DNA of 64,000 nucleotides from CAZEHS01 sp964424355 (GCA_964424355.1 CAYRIO010000004.1:139556-203555); one strand, 5' to 3'. Positions 17,018 through 26,359 are shown, counted from the first letter of the stretch. Made by a program: numbers and translations. Notes: a model not told the origin generated them from the sequence alone.

Positions 17018-17428
17018 TTACCGTGAGCTGCTTTTGAGCAGGTCACGGATTTCGGCCAACAGAACTTCCTGCTTGGGAGGTTCTGCCGGTGCTGCAGCCT
17101 CTGCCGCCTTCTGCTTCAGCATGTAACGGTTGATGAAGCGAATGGCGATGAAAATTGAAAAAGCGATAATCGTGAAATCGATCACGGATTGGAGAAATGC
17201 CCCATAGCGGATAGCCAGTTCGGGTACCTCCCCAACTGCCGGCTCGATCACAATCTTTAAATCTGCAAAATTCACATTCCCGATGATCAGTCCCAGGATC
17301 GGCATCAGCAAATCATTGACCAGTGAGGTCACAATCTTGCCGAAAGCGCCGCCGATGACAACCCCGATAGCCAGGTCCACAACATTTCCCTTCAATGCGA
17401 AGGCCTTGAATTCATTAAGAAGTTTCAT
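17018..17428 (-). CDS. mscL: Large-conductance mechanosensitive channel MscL
   Basis: 136 residues. The N-terminal amphipathic helix and first pore helix (FKAFALKGNVVDLAIGVVIG, GAFGKIVTSLVNDLLMP) are canonical. TM2 (FTIIAFSIFIAIRFIN) and the C-terminal bundle (LLAEIRDLLKS) follow. It opens under membrane tension to release osmolytes in hypo-osmotic shock. GGAGGAGAA precedes ATG. Confidence 0.98.
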   Translation of the reverse strand: MKLLNEFKAFALKGNVVDLAIGVVIGGAFGKIVTSLVNDLLMPILGLIIGNVNFADLKIVIEPAVGEVPELAIRYGAFLQSVIDFTIIAFSIFIAIRFINRYMLKQKAAEAAAPAEPPKQEVLLAEIRDLLKSSSR

Positions 17429-17490
17429 TTCTCCTCCAAAATTAGAAGAACGAATTATTTTTAATGCCGTTCTTCAGAATCATGCCCGCA

Positions 17491-17925
17491 TCAGCCTATG
17501 GTATTGCCTTTCTGAGAACTTTCAGCGACAACACTGGTTGGTATGCTTTGTTTTGCTTGCAGCGCCTCTAGCTGAGACTGGACCGCTTTCGTCCGGATGG
17601 CTGCCGCCCCGATTGTACTGCCATAGCTGGCACCGGTTCTGCTATCATCTCGGTCTCCATCAGGTTTGGTCTCCATTTTTCCAGGAGTCACTGCTTCTTT
17701 GGTTTCGCCATCAACTACTGTTGACAGTTTTTCGGATAATTTCTGACCATTCTTAGAAAGCGTCAGGGAAACCTCGGAATTCATGCTCTGACTCTGTTTT
17801 TCTATCCCTTTTCCAGCAACCTGAAACTGCGTTGTCAATTGCTGTAAGGACGTTAACTGTTGCTGGGACTGTATTGCCTGATTCGGCTTATAGACTGAAG
17901 CTGACTTATCGATAACAATGGCCAT
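17491..17925 (-). CDS. Uncharacterised Gln/Ser-rich protein
   Basis: 144 residues that I do not recognise. No signal peptide or membrane segment. Residues 18-50 are Gln-rich and helical (QSQQQLTSLQQLTTQF), the middle is polar and charged, and the C terminus is Gln/Ala-rich. GGGAGGAATTTT precedes ATG, and the frame avoids overlap with neighbours, so it looks real. Whether it is exported or attached to a cell structure cannot be told. Confidence 0.6.
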   Translation of the reverse strand: MAIVIDKSASVYKPNQAIQSQQQLTSLQQLTTQFQVAGKGIEKQSQSMNSEVSLTLSKNGQKLSEKLSTVVDGETKEAVTPGKMETKPDGDRDDSRTGASYGSTIGAAAIRTKAVQSQLEALQAKQSIPTSVVAESSQKGNTIG

Positions 17926-18018
17926 AAAATTCCTCCCAACTTAAACCCTTACACATTTAAAACTTTGGGCAATACCTTTCCATATTGTATACCCGCATGT
18001 CTGAAATTCAAACATTTT

Positions 18019-18915
18019 TCATGGATTCAACACTGAAATATGCGCTTCCATTGCTTCCACTGCCAATCGCTGCAATTCCTTTGCGGTTTGTATGCCATCG
18101 TCCGATGCTGCTATACCGACGCGGACATCCACTGTAATTTCCTGCCCCTCATGATAGAAGGGGTTTGACTTTATTTTTGAAATAATCCGTTCTGCAACAA
18201 CCGCTACCCCCATGGTCGGTGTCGCCGGCAGCAAGATGGAGATCTCTTCGTTTTCTGTACGTCCTGCCAGATCGCAGGTTCGCACCGCCGCTAGAATCTG
18301 ACCGCTCACAAAACCCATCAGCTTGCCTACGCCTTCTTTCCCATAAGCTTTCTGGATGTCCCCCATATTGTTCACACGGATCAGAATCAAGGCTAAGGGC
18401 TCGTGATACCGCCTTGCCCGCTCCATCTGATGTGAAAAAATATCCATGAAAGCCTTATGGTTTCTGAATCCTGTCTGCTGATCCGTCGTGATCACTCTTT
18501 CCAGTTCCTTGACCATGGTGACTTCCCGGGTGATATCCGTAAACGTGGCGGCCATGAGCCTCCCCATGAAGATGACCCGCAGCTCGACATACTTATCGGA
18601 GCCGTCCTTGCATCGGACACTGCCCCGCACTTCCAAAGGGGATTCGTCCAAATCCCCATCACTGGGAATCGCAATATCCCCGCTCTGAATCTGGTCCCAG
18701 TGGGTCTTGATTTCCTCGCTGGTTTCCGGATCGATGAACATCTGGTGCCACCACATCCGGATGTTGGGCATATCACCCAGGGTATAGCCGAACTGCTCCG
18801 TGAAGCGCTGATTGAGCATCAGCACATCCCCGGTGGTATAATCATATGTAGCGACTGCCGAGGGCAAACGATTCAAAAGTTCCGTACTGAAAAGTGATTC
18901 CGTAAATGCTGACAT
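18019..18915 (-). CDS. PAS-GGDEF protein with degenerate active site
   Basis: 298 residues. A PAS domain (about 12-135) is followed by a GGDEF-fold domain (about 140-298): TTDQQTGFRNHKAFMDIF at its start, VDVRVGIAASDDG near its end. The signature GGDEF is replaced by TENEE (residues 220-224, in AGRTENEEISILLP), and no RxxD I-site is intact. Cyclase activity is therefore unlikely; such domains can bind GTP or c-di-GMP, or act as partners. Soluble, single gene. Confidence 0.85.
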   Translation of the reverse strand: MSAFTESLFSTELLNRLPSAVATYDYTTGDVLMLNQRFTEQFGYTLGDMPNIRMWWHQMFIDPETSEEIKTHWDQIQSGDIAIPSDGDLDESPLEVRGSVRCKDGSDKYVELRVIFMGRLMAATFTDITREVTMVKELERVITTDQQTGFRNHKAFMDIFSHQMERARRYHEPLALILIRVNNMGDIQKAYGKEGVGKLMGFVSGQILAAVRTCDLAGRTENEEISILLPATPTMGVAVVAERIISKIKSNPFYHEGQEITVDVRVGIAASDDGIQTAKELQRLAVEAMEAHISVLNP

Positions 18916-19132
18916 GGTTTCTCCCTTGTAATTGAATAGCCCGACCGGAATGTCGGCACGCTCACCGAAATCCCAAATCCCACACTTCCAGTTTATACCC
19001 TGGACGCTCTTGAATCAATCACTTCCTGTGGGATAAATTCTCTGTGATTGCGTCTTCATATGGAAACTGTTAAGGTATCATCAAAGAGTACTTTCACCCC
19101 TATTTTCCGGAGGATCATCCAGGAGGCTTCTT

Positions 19133-20569
19133 ATGGACACAGCACCCTTGAATTTTTCTAAATCCACACAAATTCAGGCGATACTGCCTCAGATGGCCAA
19201 TCGCCATGGCCTGATTTCAGGCGCCACCGGCACAGGTAAGACCGTATCACTCAGGGTACTGGCAGAGGCCTTCAGTGATGCCGGCGTTCCGGTTTTCATG
19301 GCGGATGTGAAGGGCGATTTGGCGAGCCTCTGCTCCCCCGGAACCGATACGCCAAAACTTGTGCAGCGGAAAGACCTGCTGGGAATCACCGCGCACCCCT
19401 TTTGCAGCTATCCCACCCGTCTTTGGGATGTTGCCGGTAAACAGGGCCACCCTGTCCGAGCGACGATTTCCGATATGGGACCTCAACTCCTGGCGCGGTT
19501 GATGGATCTGAATGACACCCAGGGCAGCGTGCTGAACCTGGTGTTCCAGATTGCAGATGACCGGAAAATGCTGCTCCTTGACCTGAAGGATCTGCGGGCC
19601 ATGCTCCAGTTCGTGGGTGACAACAGCAGCGCATACACCACTGCGTATGGCACGATTTCCAAACAGACCATCGGGGCCATCCAGCGGGGCCTGCTTACCC
19701 TGGAAGGTCAGGGCGCTGAGGCTTTTTTCGGCGAACCGGCTCTGGAACTGGCTGACTTGATGGCGCAGGATTCCAACGGCAAAGGGATCATCAGCCTATT
19801 GGCCGCCGACCAGCTTTTCATGAATCCGCTCCTATACTCCACCCTTCTTTTGTGGCTGCTTTCGGAGCTATTTGAAGAGCTGCCTGAAGTTGGCGATGTG
19901 GATAAACCGAAGTTGGTCTTCTTTTTCGATGAAGCCCACCTCCTCTTTAAGGATGCGCCAAAGGCTTTACTGGACCGCATTGAACAGGTGGTCCGATTGA
20001 TCCGGTCCAAAGGGGTTGGCATCTACTTCATCACCCAGAGCCCCCTGGATGTCCCCGAAGCAATTCTAGGGCAGCTGGGGAATCGGGTACAGCACGCACT
20101 TCGTGCTTTTACACCCAAAGATCAGAAAACCGTTAAATCCGCGGCAGAAACATTCCGAGCCAATCCTGATCTGGATGTGGCAACCGCCATCACTGAATTG
20201 GCAGTCGGTGAGGCCCTGGTTTCATTCCTTGACAGTGAAGGGCGGCCCGGAATCGTCGAGCGGGCGTGGGTCCTCCCACCGCACAGCCTTCTGGGTACGA
20301 TCGCCCCGGATGAACGGCATCGTGTGATAGCCGCGTCCGCCATCGCCGGGAAATATGAAAAGTCCGAGGATCGCTATTCAGCCTATGAGATGATTCAGCA
20401 GGAGGACACACCGCAACAGCAGGAAAAAACGGCCAGACAACCCGTTCACAAGCCTTCTTCCGGCAACGGATCCCTGGAACGGATGGCCAAGAGCGCTATC
20501 AACACCATCGGTCGCCAAGTGGCCAGAGATTTGGTCCGTGGCTTGTTCGGAACTCTGAAAAGACGTTAG
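19133..20569 (+). CDS. HerA-like DUF853 ATPase (YjgR family)
   Basis: 478 residues. Walker A GATGTGKT (30-37), Walker B LVFFFDEAH (261-269), sensor region YFITQSPLDVPEAILGQLGNRVQHALRAF. These match the DUF853/YjgR branch of HerA-FtsK ATPases, hexameric motors whose substrate is not well defined. The C-terminal 60 residues are polar with a basic tail. CCAGGAGGCTTCTT precedes ATG. The following lipoprotein gene starts 9 bases after its stop, so they are co-transcribed. Confidence 0.9.
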   Translation: MDTAPLNFSKSTQIQAILPQMANRHGLISGATGTGKTVSLRVLAEAFSDAGVPVFMADVKGDLASLCSPGTDTPKLVQRKDLLGITAHPFCSYPTRLWDVAGKQGHPVRATISDMGPQLLARLMDLNDTQGSVLNLVFQIADDRKMLLLDLKDLRAMLQFVGDNSSAYTTAYGTISKQTIGAIQRGLLTLEGQGAEAFFGEPALELADLMAQDSNGKGIISLLAADQLFMNPLLYSTLLLWLLSELFEELPEVGDVDKPKLVFFFDEAHLLFKDAPKALLDRIEQVVRLIRSKGVGIYFITQSPLDVPEAILGQLGNRVQHALRAFTPKDQKTVKSAAETFRANPDLDVATAITELAVGEALVSFLDSEGRPGIVERAWVLPPHSLLGTIAPDERHRVIAASAIAGKYEKSEDRYSAYEMIQQEDTPQQQEKTARQPVHKPSSGNGSLERMAKSAINTIGRQVARDLVRGLFGTLKRR

Positions 20570-20578
20570 GAGGCTCCT

Positions 20579-21178
20579 ATGAAAATTTCAAAATACGGCT
20601 ATTTGTGCCTGATCATCACCCTGTTCGTTGTCATCATGACTATCGGATGCACCAAAGAGCGCAGCGCCCTCAAGGATACTCAGGCAGACCTTCTGGGCCT
20701 CAGCCGATCCATTTCCGTGTATGATTTCAATGGCAACCGGACAGAATATTATGAGGGCAACAATGTCCGGCTGGACAAAAGCGATATCGCCAACGCGATT
20801 CTAATCACCATGGACGGACGCAGCATGACCATGGTGGGAAACACCGCATTGATCCTTGAAAAGGGAATAGAGAACAAGCTGGACAATCCTGAATTCGTGA
20901 CGGAATTCCAGAGCATCCAGACGGACCTTTCTCAGCCGCAGGGCGGCGGATCGGGGTTCTCGTTCCTTGACAAACGCTGGAACAAGCTGATATCCGGGGT
21001 GTCCGGACTCGACCGGATCCTGATTGTGAAATCCGAAAGCGGCAAGATTATCGGCGTATTTCAGGGTAAAAATGTTCTGCTTGAAAGCAGTGACCTGGAA
21101 AAGACCACAAAGGTCCTGATTGACGGCAAGCGGATGCATCTGCACCGGACCAATTATACGATTATTGAGTTGAAGTAA
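20579..21178 (+). CDS. Lipoprotein with two internal repeats, function unknown
   Basis: 199 residues. Hydrophobic signal sequence ending in lipobox MTIGC (Cys24). The mature part contains two related units. Unit 1 (about 48-95) has YEGNNVRLDKSDIANAILI then MDGRSM. Unit 2 (about 149-196) has FQGKNVLLESSDLEKTTKVL then IDGKRM. Each looks like a small beta-rich module of about 45 residues; the fold resembles DUF5052-type lipoproteins but I cannot confirm that. It is 9 bases after the HerA-like gene and 51 before the ErcA-like gene. Confidence 0.7.
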   Translation: MKISKYGYLCLIITLFVVIMTIGCTKERSALKDTQADLLGLSRSISVYDFNGNRTEYYEGNNVRLDKSDIANAILITMDGRSMTMVGNTALILEKGIENKLDNPEFVTEFQSIQTDLSQPQGGGSGFSFLDKRWNKLISGVSGLDRILIVKSESGKIIGVFQGKNVLLESSDLEKTTKVLIDGKRMHLHRTNYTIIELK

Positions 21179-21229
21179 GCTGTTTAGCTCAATCGTCATA
21201 CGGGTACAATCATTTTTGGAGGTGTATTT

Positions 21230-22366
21230 ATGACCATACCCCTGAGAAAATTCGTATCTCCTGAATTCGTTTATGGGACGGACGCCAGCAAGCTGGCAGG
21301 GCAATTCGCTTTGAACGTAGGCGCTTCCAGACTGTTTCTGGTTACCGACCATGTGATTCGTGAGCAGCACTGGTTTTCGGGAATCCTTGACCAACTGACC
21401 GAAGACGGGCTTGTTTGTGAAATTTTCGACAACATCACGGTGAACCCCAAGGACCATGAGTGTTCCGAGGGGGCGAGGCGCTACTTGGCCTCCGGATGTG
21501 ATCTGATTCTTGCCATTGGCGGCGGCAGCGTGATGGACTGCGCCAAGGGAATCGGCATTCTGACCTCCAATCCCGAACCGATGGCTTTGTACGAAGGGGT
21601 CGACGAGATTGTTCAGGCAATTCCGCCCCTGATCTGTATTCCGACAACGGCGGGATCCGCTGCGGACATCTCCCAGTTCGCCATCATCACCAATACCCAG
21701 GAAGCCTACAAAATGGCAATTGTCAGTAAGATGCTGGTTCCAGACCTGGCCTTGGTCGATCCCGGAGTCACCCTGACCGCCGATTTTGATCTGACTGTGG
21801 ATACCGGTCTGGATGTCTTGGCCCACGCCATCGAATCCTATGTTTCCAATGCGTCCTCCCCGTTTACACGGCTCCATGCCACTGAATCCATCAAACTGGT
21901 TCTCCGCACCTTACCAGCCCTCTCAACGGATCTGAGCAACCTTGCCCTGCGGGACGCCATGATGCAGGCATCCTTACAGGCCGGCCTCTCATTCTCCAAT
22001 GCCAGCCTCGGTCTGGTCCATGCCATGGCCCATGCTCTGGGGGGCCGATTCAATCTGATCCATGGAGAATTGAACGGCATTCTTTTGCCGGCAGTCACCG
22101 GTTTCAATTATGCCAGCTCACCCGCGGCCTACGATGCTATTGCCGTTCTGTTTGAGGATATCCTGGGATACAGCGGGCATACGCTGGAGCAGTATCTGAA
22201 AATCTTCATTCAGTCCATACGTCCAAACCGTTCCATTAAGGATCAGGGCGTCCAGCGCAATGAATTCGCTGACTTGATCCCATGGATTCTCAATGACCCC
22301 TGCGTGGTGACCAATCCAGCCACCGTAACTGCTGAAGGGGTGATGGCGATCTATGAAAGAATCTGA
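21230..22366 (+). CDS. ercA: Iron-containing alcohol dehydrogenase, ErcA-like
   Basis: 378 residues of the group III (Fe) ADH family. NAD-binding motif AIGGGSVMDCAKG (95-107), family motif IPTTAGSAAD, and metal ligands Asp195, His199, His264 and His278 at the expected spacing (DTGLDVLAHAIES, GLVHAMAHALGG, NLIHGELN). The 14-base overlap with a downstream histidine kinase gene resembles the ErcA/ErcS' pairing of Pseudomonas, where ErcA is an ADH-like regulatory protein. Enzyme activity or signalling role is therefore open. GGAGGTGTATTT precedes ATG. Confidence 0.85.
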   Translation: MTIPLRKFVSPEFVYGTDASKLAGQFALNVGASRLFLVTDHVIREQHWFSGILDQLTEDGLVCEIFDNITVNPKDHECSEGARRYLASGCDLILAIGGGSVMDCAKGIGILTSNPEPMALYEGVDEIVQAIPPLICIPTTAGSAADISQFAIITNTQEAYKMAIVSKMLVPDLALVDPGVTLTADFDLTVDTGLDVLAHAIESYVSNASSPFTRLHATESIKLVLRTLPALSTDLSNLALRDAMMQASLQAGLSFSNASLGLVHAMAHALGGRFNLIHGELNGILLPAVTGFNYASSPAAYDAIAVLFEDILGYSGHTLEQYLKIFIQSIRPNRSIKDQGVQRNEFADLIPWILNDPCVVTNPATVTAEGVMAIYERI

Positions 22367-23402
22367 TAGCAACGAACTGCGTGAAAAACTGATCGGCCTT
22401 GGCAAAACCTCCATGCGCAAGAATTACTATGCCGAGCTGCTGAAAGAGAAGCAAAAGCTGGAAGAGCAGAATCTTCAGCTTTTGCAGGAGGTTCAACAGC
22501 GCCGCGAGGCCGAGGCGGCCCTGCTTGCCCTGAATGATGAACTGGAAACCCGGATACACTTACGGACAAATGAGCTGGAAAAACTCAACCATGATCTCAA
22601 TGATTCCTATGTTGACCTGAAGCAGGCCCACGAATACCTGGTCCAGACAGAGAAGCTGGCAGCCCTGGGTTCTTTGGTAGCAGGCATTTCCCATGAGGTG
22701 AACACGCCCTTGGGAATCTGCATGACTATTTCGACCTACCTGATGACCCTGCTGACAGAAACCCGGCAGCTGTTCATGGATAAGAAGCTGACCGCTGTCA
22801 AATTCAACGAGCTTTCCTTAGAAACGCTGAATTCGTCTCAAATCATGGTCAACAACCTGATGCGCAGTGTGGAGCTTTTAGAGAACTTCAAGCTGATTGC
22901 TGTGGATCAGTCCCATTATGAATACCGCACCTTCCGCTTCAAGGATTATACCCAGCGTATCCTGAGCAACCTTCAGCCTGAAATCAAGAAAAAAAATGTA
23001 GAGATCGTCATCTCCTGCGAGGATTCCTTAGAGATTAAAGGATATCCCGGTATCCTCACGCAGATTCTCAGCAACCTGGTGATCAATTCCCTGATTCACG
23101 GGTTCCCCACCCTGGCCCCCTATCAGATTAAAATTGCCTACCGTGTTGATGCCGACACCATTTATATGGATTATTCCGATAACGGCCACGGCATGACTCA
23201 GGAACAGGCGCAGCGGGCCTTCGAGCCTTTCTTCACCACCAAATTGGGGACCGGTGGCAGCGGCCTTGGCCTCTTCATCGTCTACAATCTGGTCTCTGTC
23301 CGGCTTAAAGGAACCATCACTTTAGATACCTCCCCGGGCAAGGGCGTACATTTCAGGATCAAGGTTCCCCTCAATCATCAGATGGAGCAAAAAGAAGAAT
23401 AG
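22353..23402 (+). CDS. Coiled-coil sensor histidine kinase coupled to the ErcA-like gene
   Basis: 349 residues, cytosolic. Residues 25-95 form a long coiled coil (LLKEKQKLEEQNLQLLQEV), without a recognisable sensor domain. HisKA: LAALGSLVAGISHEVNTPLG with His114. HATPase_c: ILSNLVINSLIHGF, DNGHGM, GGSGLGLFIVYNLV. The lack of a sensory domain and the overlap with the ADH gene suggest that the dehydrogenase-like protein supplies the signal (inference). No response regulator is nearby. The domain type matches the C-terminal part of the PocR kinase at 37646-39532. Confidence 0.88.
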   Translation: MKESDSNELREKLIGLGKTSMRKNYYAELLKEKQKLEEQNLQLLQEVQQRREAEAALLALNDELETRIHLRTNELEKLNHDLNDSYVDLKQAHEYLVQTEKLAALGSLVAGISHEVNTPLGICMTISTYLMTLLTETRQLFMDKKLTAVKFNELSLETLNSSQIMVNNLMRSVELLENFKLIAVDQSHYEYRTFRFKDYTQRILSNLQPEIKKKNVEIVISCEDSLEIKGYPGILTQILSNLVINSLIHGFPTLAPYQIKIAYRVDADTIYMDYSDNGHGMTQEQAQRAFEPFFTTKLGTGGSGLGLFIVYNLVSVRLKGTITLDTSPGKGVHFRIKVPLNHQMEQKEE

Positions 23403-23447
23403 AACCCCGCTTGCCGCATGTGTTCTGCGGCCTGCGAGGTTCTATTT
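23402..23447. terminator. Bidirectional terminator after the kinase gene
   Basis: AGAACC-c-CGC..GCCGCA pairs with TGCGGC..GCG-a-GGTTCT, followed by ATTTCC. It lies between converging genes. Confidence 0.75.
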
Positions 23448-23481
23448 CCTTATGGCGTCTTCATCCGATGCAAGATTCACT

Positions 23482-24096
23482 TCATTTTCCGGGCTTCCTT
23501 TTTCGCTGCAGGTGCCTTTCCTGCCGCACACTCTTACTGGCTACAGAATAGCCGAAGGTTCCCAAGGGATTGCTGTTCAGTCCATAATATTCCCCATGGC
23601 TGTATGCGATCAGCCCTGGTTTTGAAAAATGGATCTTTCCATCAGAATCAATCAGAGATGCATCCACCTTATTCTGGACCACCTCTGCCAGGAACAGGTC
23701 ATGGGTTCCCAGTTCTGTGACAGACCGTACCACACACTCCAATGCCACAGGACACTTTTTCAAGGAAGGTACCTTCACCTGTGCCCCCTCTTCCAGCCCC
23801 AAGCCGAAATGCTTGATCTTATCCACCTTATATCCGGATCGACACCCGCAGAAATCCACAACCTTCAGCATGTCCTTCGACGGGATATTGATGACAAATT
23901 CGCCGGTGGCAGTGATGTTGGCATGGCTCATCCGCTCCTTGCGAACCGCAATGGTGATTATGGGCGGATTGGTGCAGGCCACACCGGTCCAAGCCACCGT
24001 AAAGACATTGGGCTTTCCTTCACAATCAATCGTTGTTACCAGTACCGCGGGCAGAGGCCCGAAAAGGATGCTTCCTTTAAAAAGCTTTTTGGTCAT
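23482..24096 (-). CDS. Flavin reductase-family FMN-binding protein
   Basis: 204 residues of the split-barrel flavin reductase family: LVTTIDCEGKPNVFTVAWTG, the HANI..GEFVINIPS motif, and a central VDFCGCRSG. Members bind FMN and act as flavin reductases or flavoredoxin-like electron carriers in anaerobes. The last 20 residues are strongly basic (RQERHLQRKRKPGK). Single gene. Confidence 0.85.
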   Translation of the reverse strand: MTKKLFKGSILFGPLPAVLVTTIDCEGKPNVFTVAWTGVACTNPPIITIAVRKERMSHANITATGEFVINIPSKDMLKVVDFCGCRSGYKVDKIKHFGLGLEEGAQVKVPSLKKCPVALECVVRSVTELGTHDLFLAEVVQNKVDASLIDSDGKIHFSKPGLIAYSHGEYYGLNSNPLGTFGYSVASKSVRQERHLQRKRKPGK

Positions 24097-24219
24097 GTTT
24101 CCTCCGGATGTGAATGGCTGAAATCGAATTAAGTGCTGCCAAATCCCTATCTTATAGTATAATAGACTGAACAGTTTTACGAGAGGGAAACCTCATCATT
24201 CCAAATAAGGCGGTGTCAA

Positions 24220-25284
24220 ATGATTCAAAAGATATTCCTCGGGATGCTTCTCTTCATCCCCCTGACTTTTATTCTCGAAATGACTCACAGCAGTCAAAAC
24301 CTTATTTTTGCGACAGCCCTGCTTGCCATCATTCCTCTTGCCAAATTCATGGGGGACAGCACCGAATCGATCGCGGCCCGAACCACCCCGCGGCTGGGCG
24401 GCTTCCTCAACGCCACCTTCGGAAATGCCACCGAGGTGATCCTTTCATTTGTGGCCTTGACCAACGGATATACTGAGCTGGTAAAGGCCAGTATCGTGGG
24501 ATCCGTTGCCAGTAACCTGCTCCTTGTCTTAGGCATCTCTATCTTTGCAGGGGGAATGAAATACAAGAACCAGCATTTCAGTCGAAAAGGAATCGATTTT
24601 TCTGTAACCCTGCTGGTTCTCAGTATCATCTGTATCATCCTCCCCACGGGGTTTTTGAACTCGATGGACACAAAAATCATCACCGTTCCATTCCTTGAAT
24701 TATCTGAAGTCGTCGCAATCGTCATGCTGTTGGTGTATGTGGCTGGCCTGTACTTTTCGTTCTACACCCACCAGGATATTTTTGGTACAGAGCATCACGA
24801 GGTCGCTGAAGCCGAAGGTCCCAATGCACCCCTTAGCCGCTCAATAGCCGTCCTGGCCGGATGCACAGTCATGGTCGCAGTCCTCTCTGAAGTCCTTGTG
24901 AAATCCGTTGAAAGCGTTTCTCATTCCATGGGATTGTCTGAATTCTTTATCGGCCTCATCATCATCCCCATCATCGGCAACGCCGCAGAGCATTCTTCAG
25001 CGGTCGTGATGGCGGTCAAAAATAAGCTGGATGTATCCATCGAAATTGCTGTGGGATCCTCCATCCAAATCATATTGCTTGTCTTCCCCGCCATGATCCT
25101 GGCAGGATGGGCTACCGGTCACCCGATGAGCGTGATTTTCAACCGCTATGAATTGATTGCGCTAATCGCCTCTGTGGTCGTCGTCAGCAAGGTGATATCC
25201 GATGGAGAAACCAACTGGTTTGAAGGCCTCCTTCTGTGCCTGGTCTATAGCATGCTGGCAGTGGCAACCTTGATTGTGGTTTAA
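24220..25284 (+). CDS. cax: Calcium/proton exchanger CaxA
   Basis: 354 residues, about 11 transmembrane helices. The two alpha-repeat motifs are clear: GGFLNATFGNATEVILSFVAL (about 67-87) and the second PIIGNAAEHSSAVVMA (about 253-268), with the acidic residues that bind Ca2+. It exports calcium in exchange for protons. A TATAAT-like box lies at 24157-24162. The acetyltransferase gene starts 2 bases after the stop. Confidence 0.93.
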   Translation: MIQKIFLGMLLFIPLTFILEMTHSSQNLIFATALLAIIPLAKFMGDSTESIAARTTPRLGGFLNATFGNATEVILSFVALTNGYTELVKASIVGSVASNLLLVLGISIFAGGMKYKNQHFSRKGIDFSVTLLVLSIICIILPTGFLNSMDTKIITVPFLELSEVVAIVMLLVYVAGLYFSFYTHQDIFGTEHHEVAEAEGPNAPLSRSIAVLAGCTVMVAVLSEVLVKSVESVSHSMGLSEFFIGLIIIPIIGNAAEHSSAVVMAVKNKLDVSIEIAVGSSIQIILLVFPAMILAGWATGHPMSVIFNRYELIALIASVVVVSKVISDGETNWFEGLLLCLVYSMLAVATLIVV

Positions 25285-25286
25285 CC

Positions 25287-25742
25287 ATGTGTAAAATCAT
25301 TGAACTGGATATCCTGAATCAAGACATCCAAGACCAGGTTCTTCAGCTGCAACAGGTCTCTTACAGGCTTGAAGAAGTATTGATCGGGTTTCCCATTCCC
25401 CACACGAAAGAAACTGCGGATGACCTTCTGGCATCCGGTGATATCTTCATCGGCATGAGCCAGGATGATGAACTCCTGGGGCTTGTCGCCTTCGCCGCAG
25501 ATGAAACCACGATGGATATCCATCGGGTAGCCGTTGATCCGGACTACTTCCGACAGGGTGTAGCCACTGAACTGCTGGAGTTCCTCTTCGATGCATTCCC
25601 CGGCATTTCGCAGTTCCTTGTGACAACCGGCGCAAGCAATATCCCTGCCATCCGGCTTTATGAAAAGATGGGGTTTCACAGGTTAGAGGATTTTGAACCG
25701 GCGCCAGGGCTAATCATGACGCGGCTAAAACGCAGTAACTAA
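25287..25742 (+). CDS. GNAT-family N-acetyltransferase
   Basis: 151 residues. Motif A reads VDPDYFRQGVATELLEFLF, followed by TTGASNIPAIRLYEKMGF, the usual ending. Substrate unknown. It begins 2 bases after cax, so it is in the same transcript; no functional link to calcium is evident. Confidence 0.9.
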   Translation: MCKIIELDILNQDIQDQVLQLQQVSYRLEEVLIGFPIPHTKETADDLLASGDIFIGMSQDDELLGLVAFAADETTMDIHRVAVDPDYFRQGVATELLEFLFDAFPGISQFLVTTGASNIPAIRLYEKMGFHRLEDFEPAPGLIMTRLKRSN

Positions 25743-25786
25743 AAAAGCAAACCGTTGGGTTCAACCCCTCCGGTTTGCTTTTTTCT
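25741..25786. terminator. Bidirectional terminator after cax-GNAT
   Basis: AAAAAAGCAAACCG pairs with CGGTTTGCTTTTTT over 14 bp, loop of 16 bases. It serves the plus-strand pair and the converging hydrolase gene. Confidence 0.9.
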
Positions 25787-25810
25787 GTGGTGGACACACG
25801 CTTTCGATTG

Positions 25811-26359
25811 TCACTTGATCAGCTTCCGTAAAGCGCGGAAGGATTCTGTCCCAGCTGCCTTCAGTAAATCAAAGAAAACCGTTTCGGTATTGGTGACCAC
25901 GGCCCCCATTTCCTGCATCAGGGCCAAGCCATTCAGATAGTTTTCAGTGGTACGGGAACAGACCGCATCACGGACGACAAAAACCTCATAACCTGCAGCA
26001 AGCAGTCCCCGCACCGTCTGAAATACGCAGACATGGGTCTCCATGCCCGTGATGATGACCTTGTTACGGCCAACAGCGGACAGGGTTGCCATAACATCCT
26101 CCGTACAACCGGAGAACGTCATTTTTTCAAACCGCTCCGCTTTCTCCAAGAGCGCTTCCAGCGTCTGCACGGTGTTTCCAAGCCCCTGGGTGTACTGCTG
26201 TGTCACCACAGAGGGCATCTGCAAATGATTGGCGGTTTCCAGAAGAATCCGGGTCTTTTCAACCACCTGAATCCCATCCCCCATGGCCGGCACCAGTTTT
26301 TCCTGGATGTCGATAATCAAAAGCAGTGCATTTTCAGCATTCAGTTCATATGTTCTCAT
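25811..26359 (-). CDS. Isochorismatase-like cysteine hydrolase
   Basis: 182 residues. Catalytic triad Asp17 (LIIDIQEKL), Lys79 (FEKMTFSG) and Cys111 (METHVCVFQ), with the cis-peptide motif GMETHVCV. The family cleaves amides or ethers such as nicotinamide. It starts 17 bases after the asparaginase gene, so both probably deal with amide nitrogen release (inference). Confidence 0.88.
   Translation of the reverse strand: MRTYELNAENALLLIIDIQEKLVPAMGDGIQVVEKTRILLETANHLQMPSVVTQQYTQGLGNTVQTLEALLEKAERFEKMTFSGCTEDVMATLSAVGRNKVIITGMETHVCVFQTVRGLLAAGYEVFVVRDAVCSRTTENYLNGLALMQEMGAVVTNTETVFFDLLKAAGTESFRALRKLIK

Noticed and set aside
20801..21877. 358-residue minus-strand open frame
   Set aside because: It is antisense to the repeat lipoprotein and ErcA-like genes, has no ribosome site, and its translation resembles no protein family.
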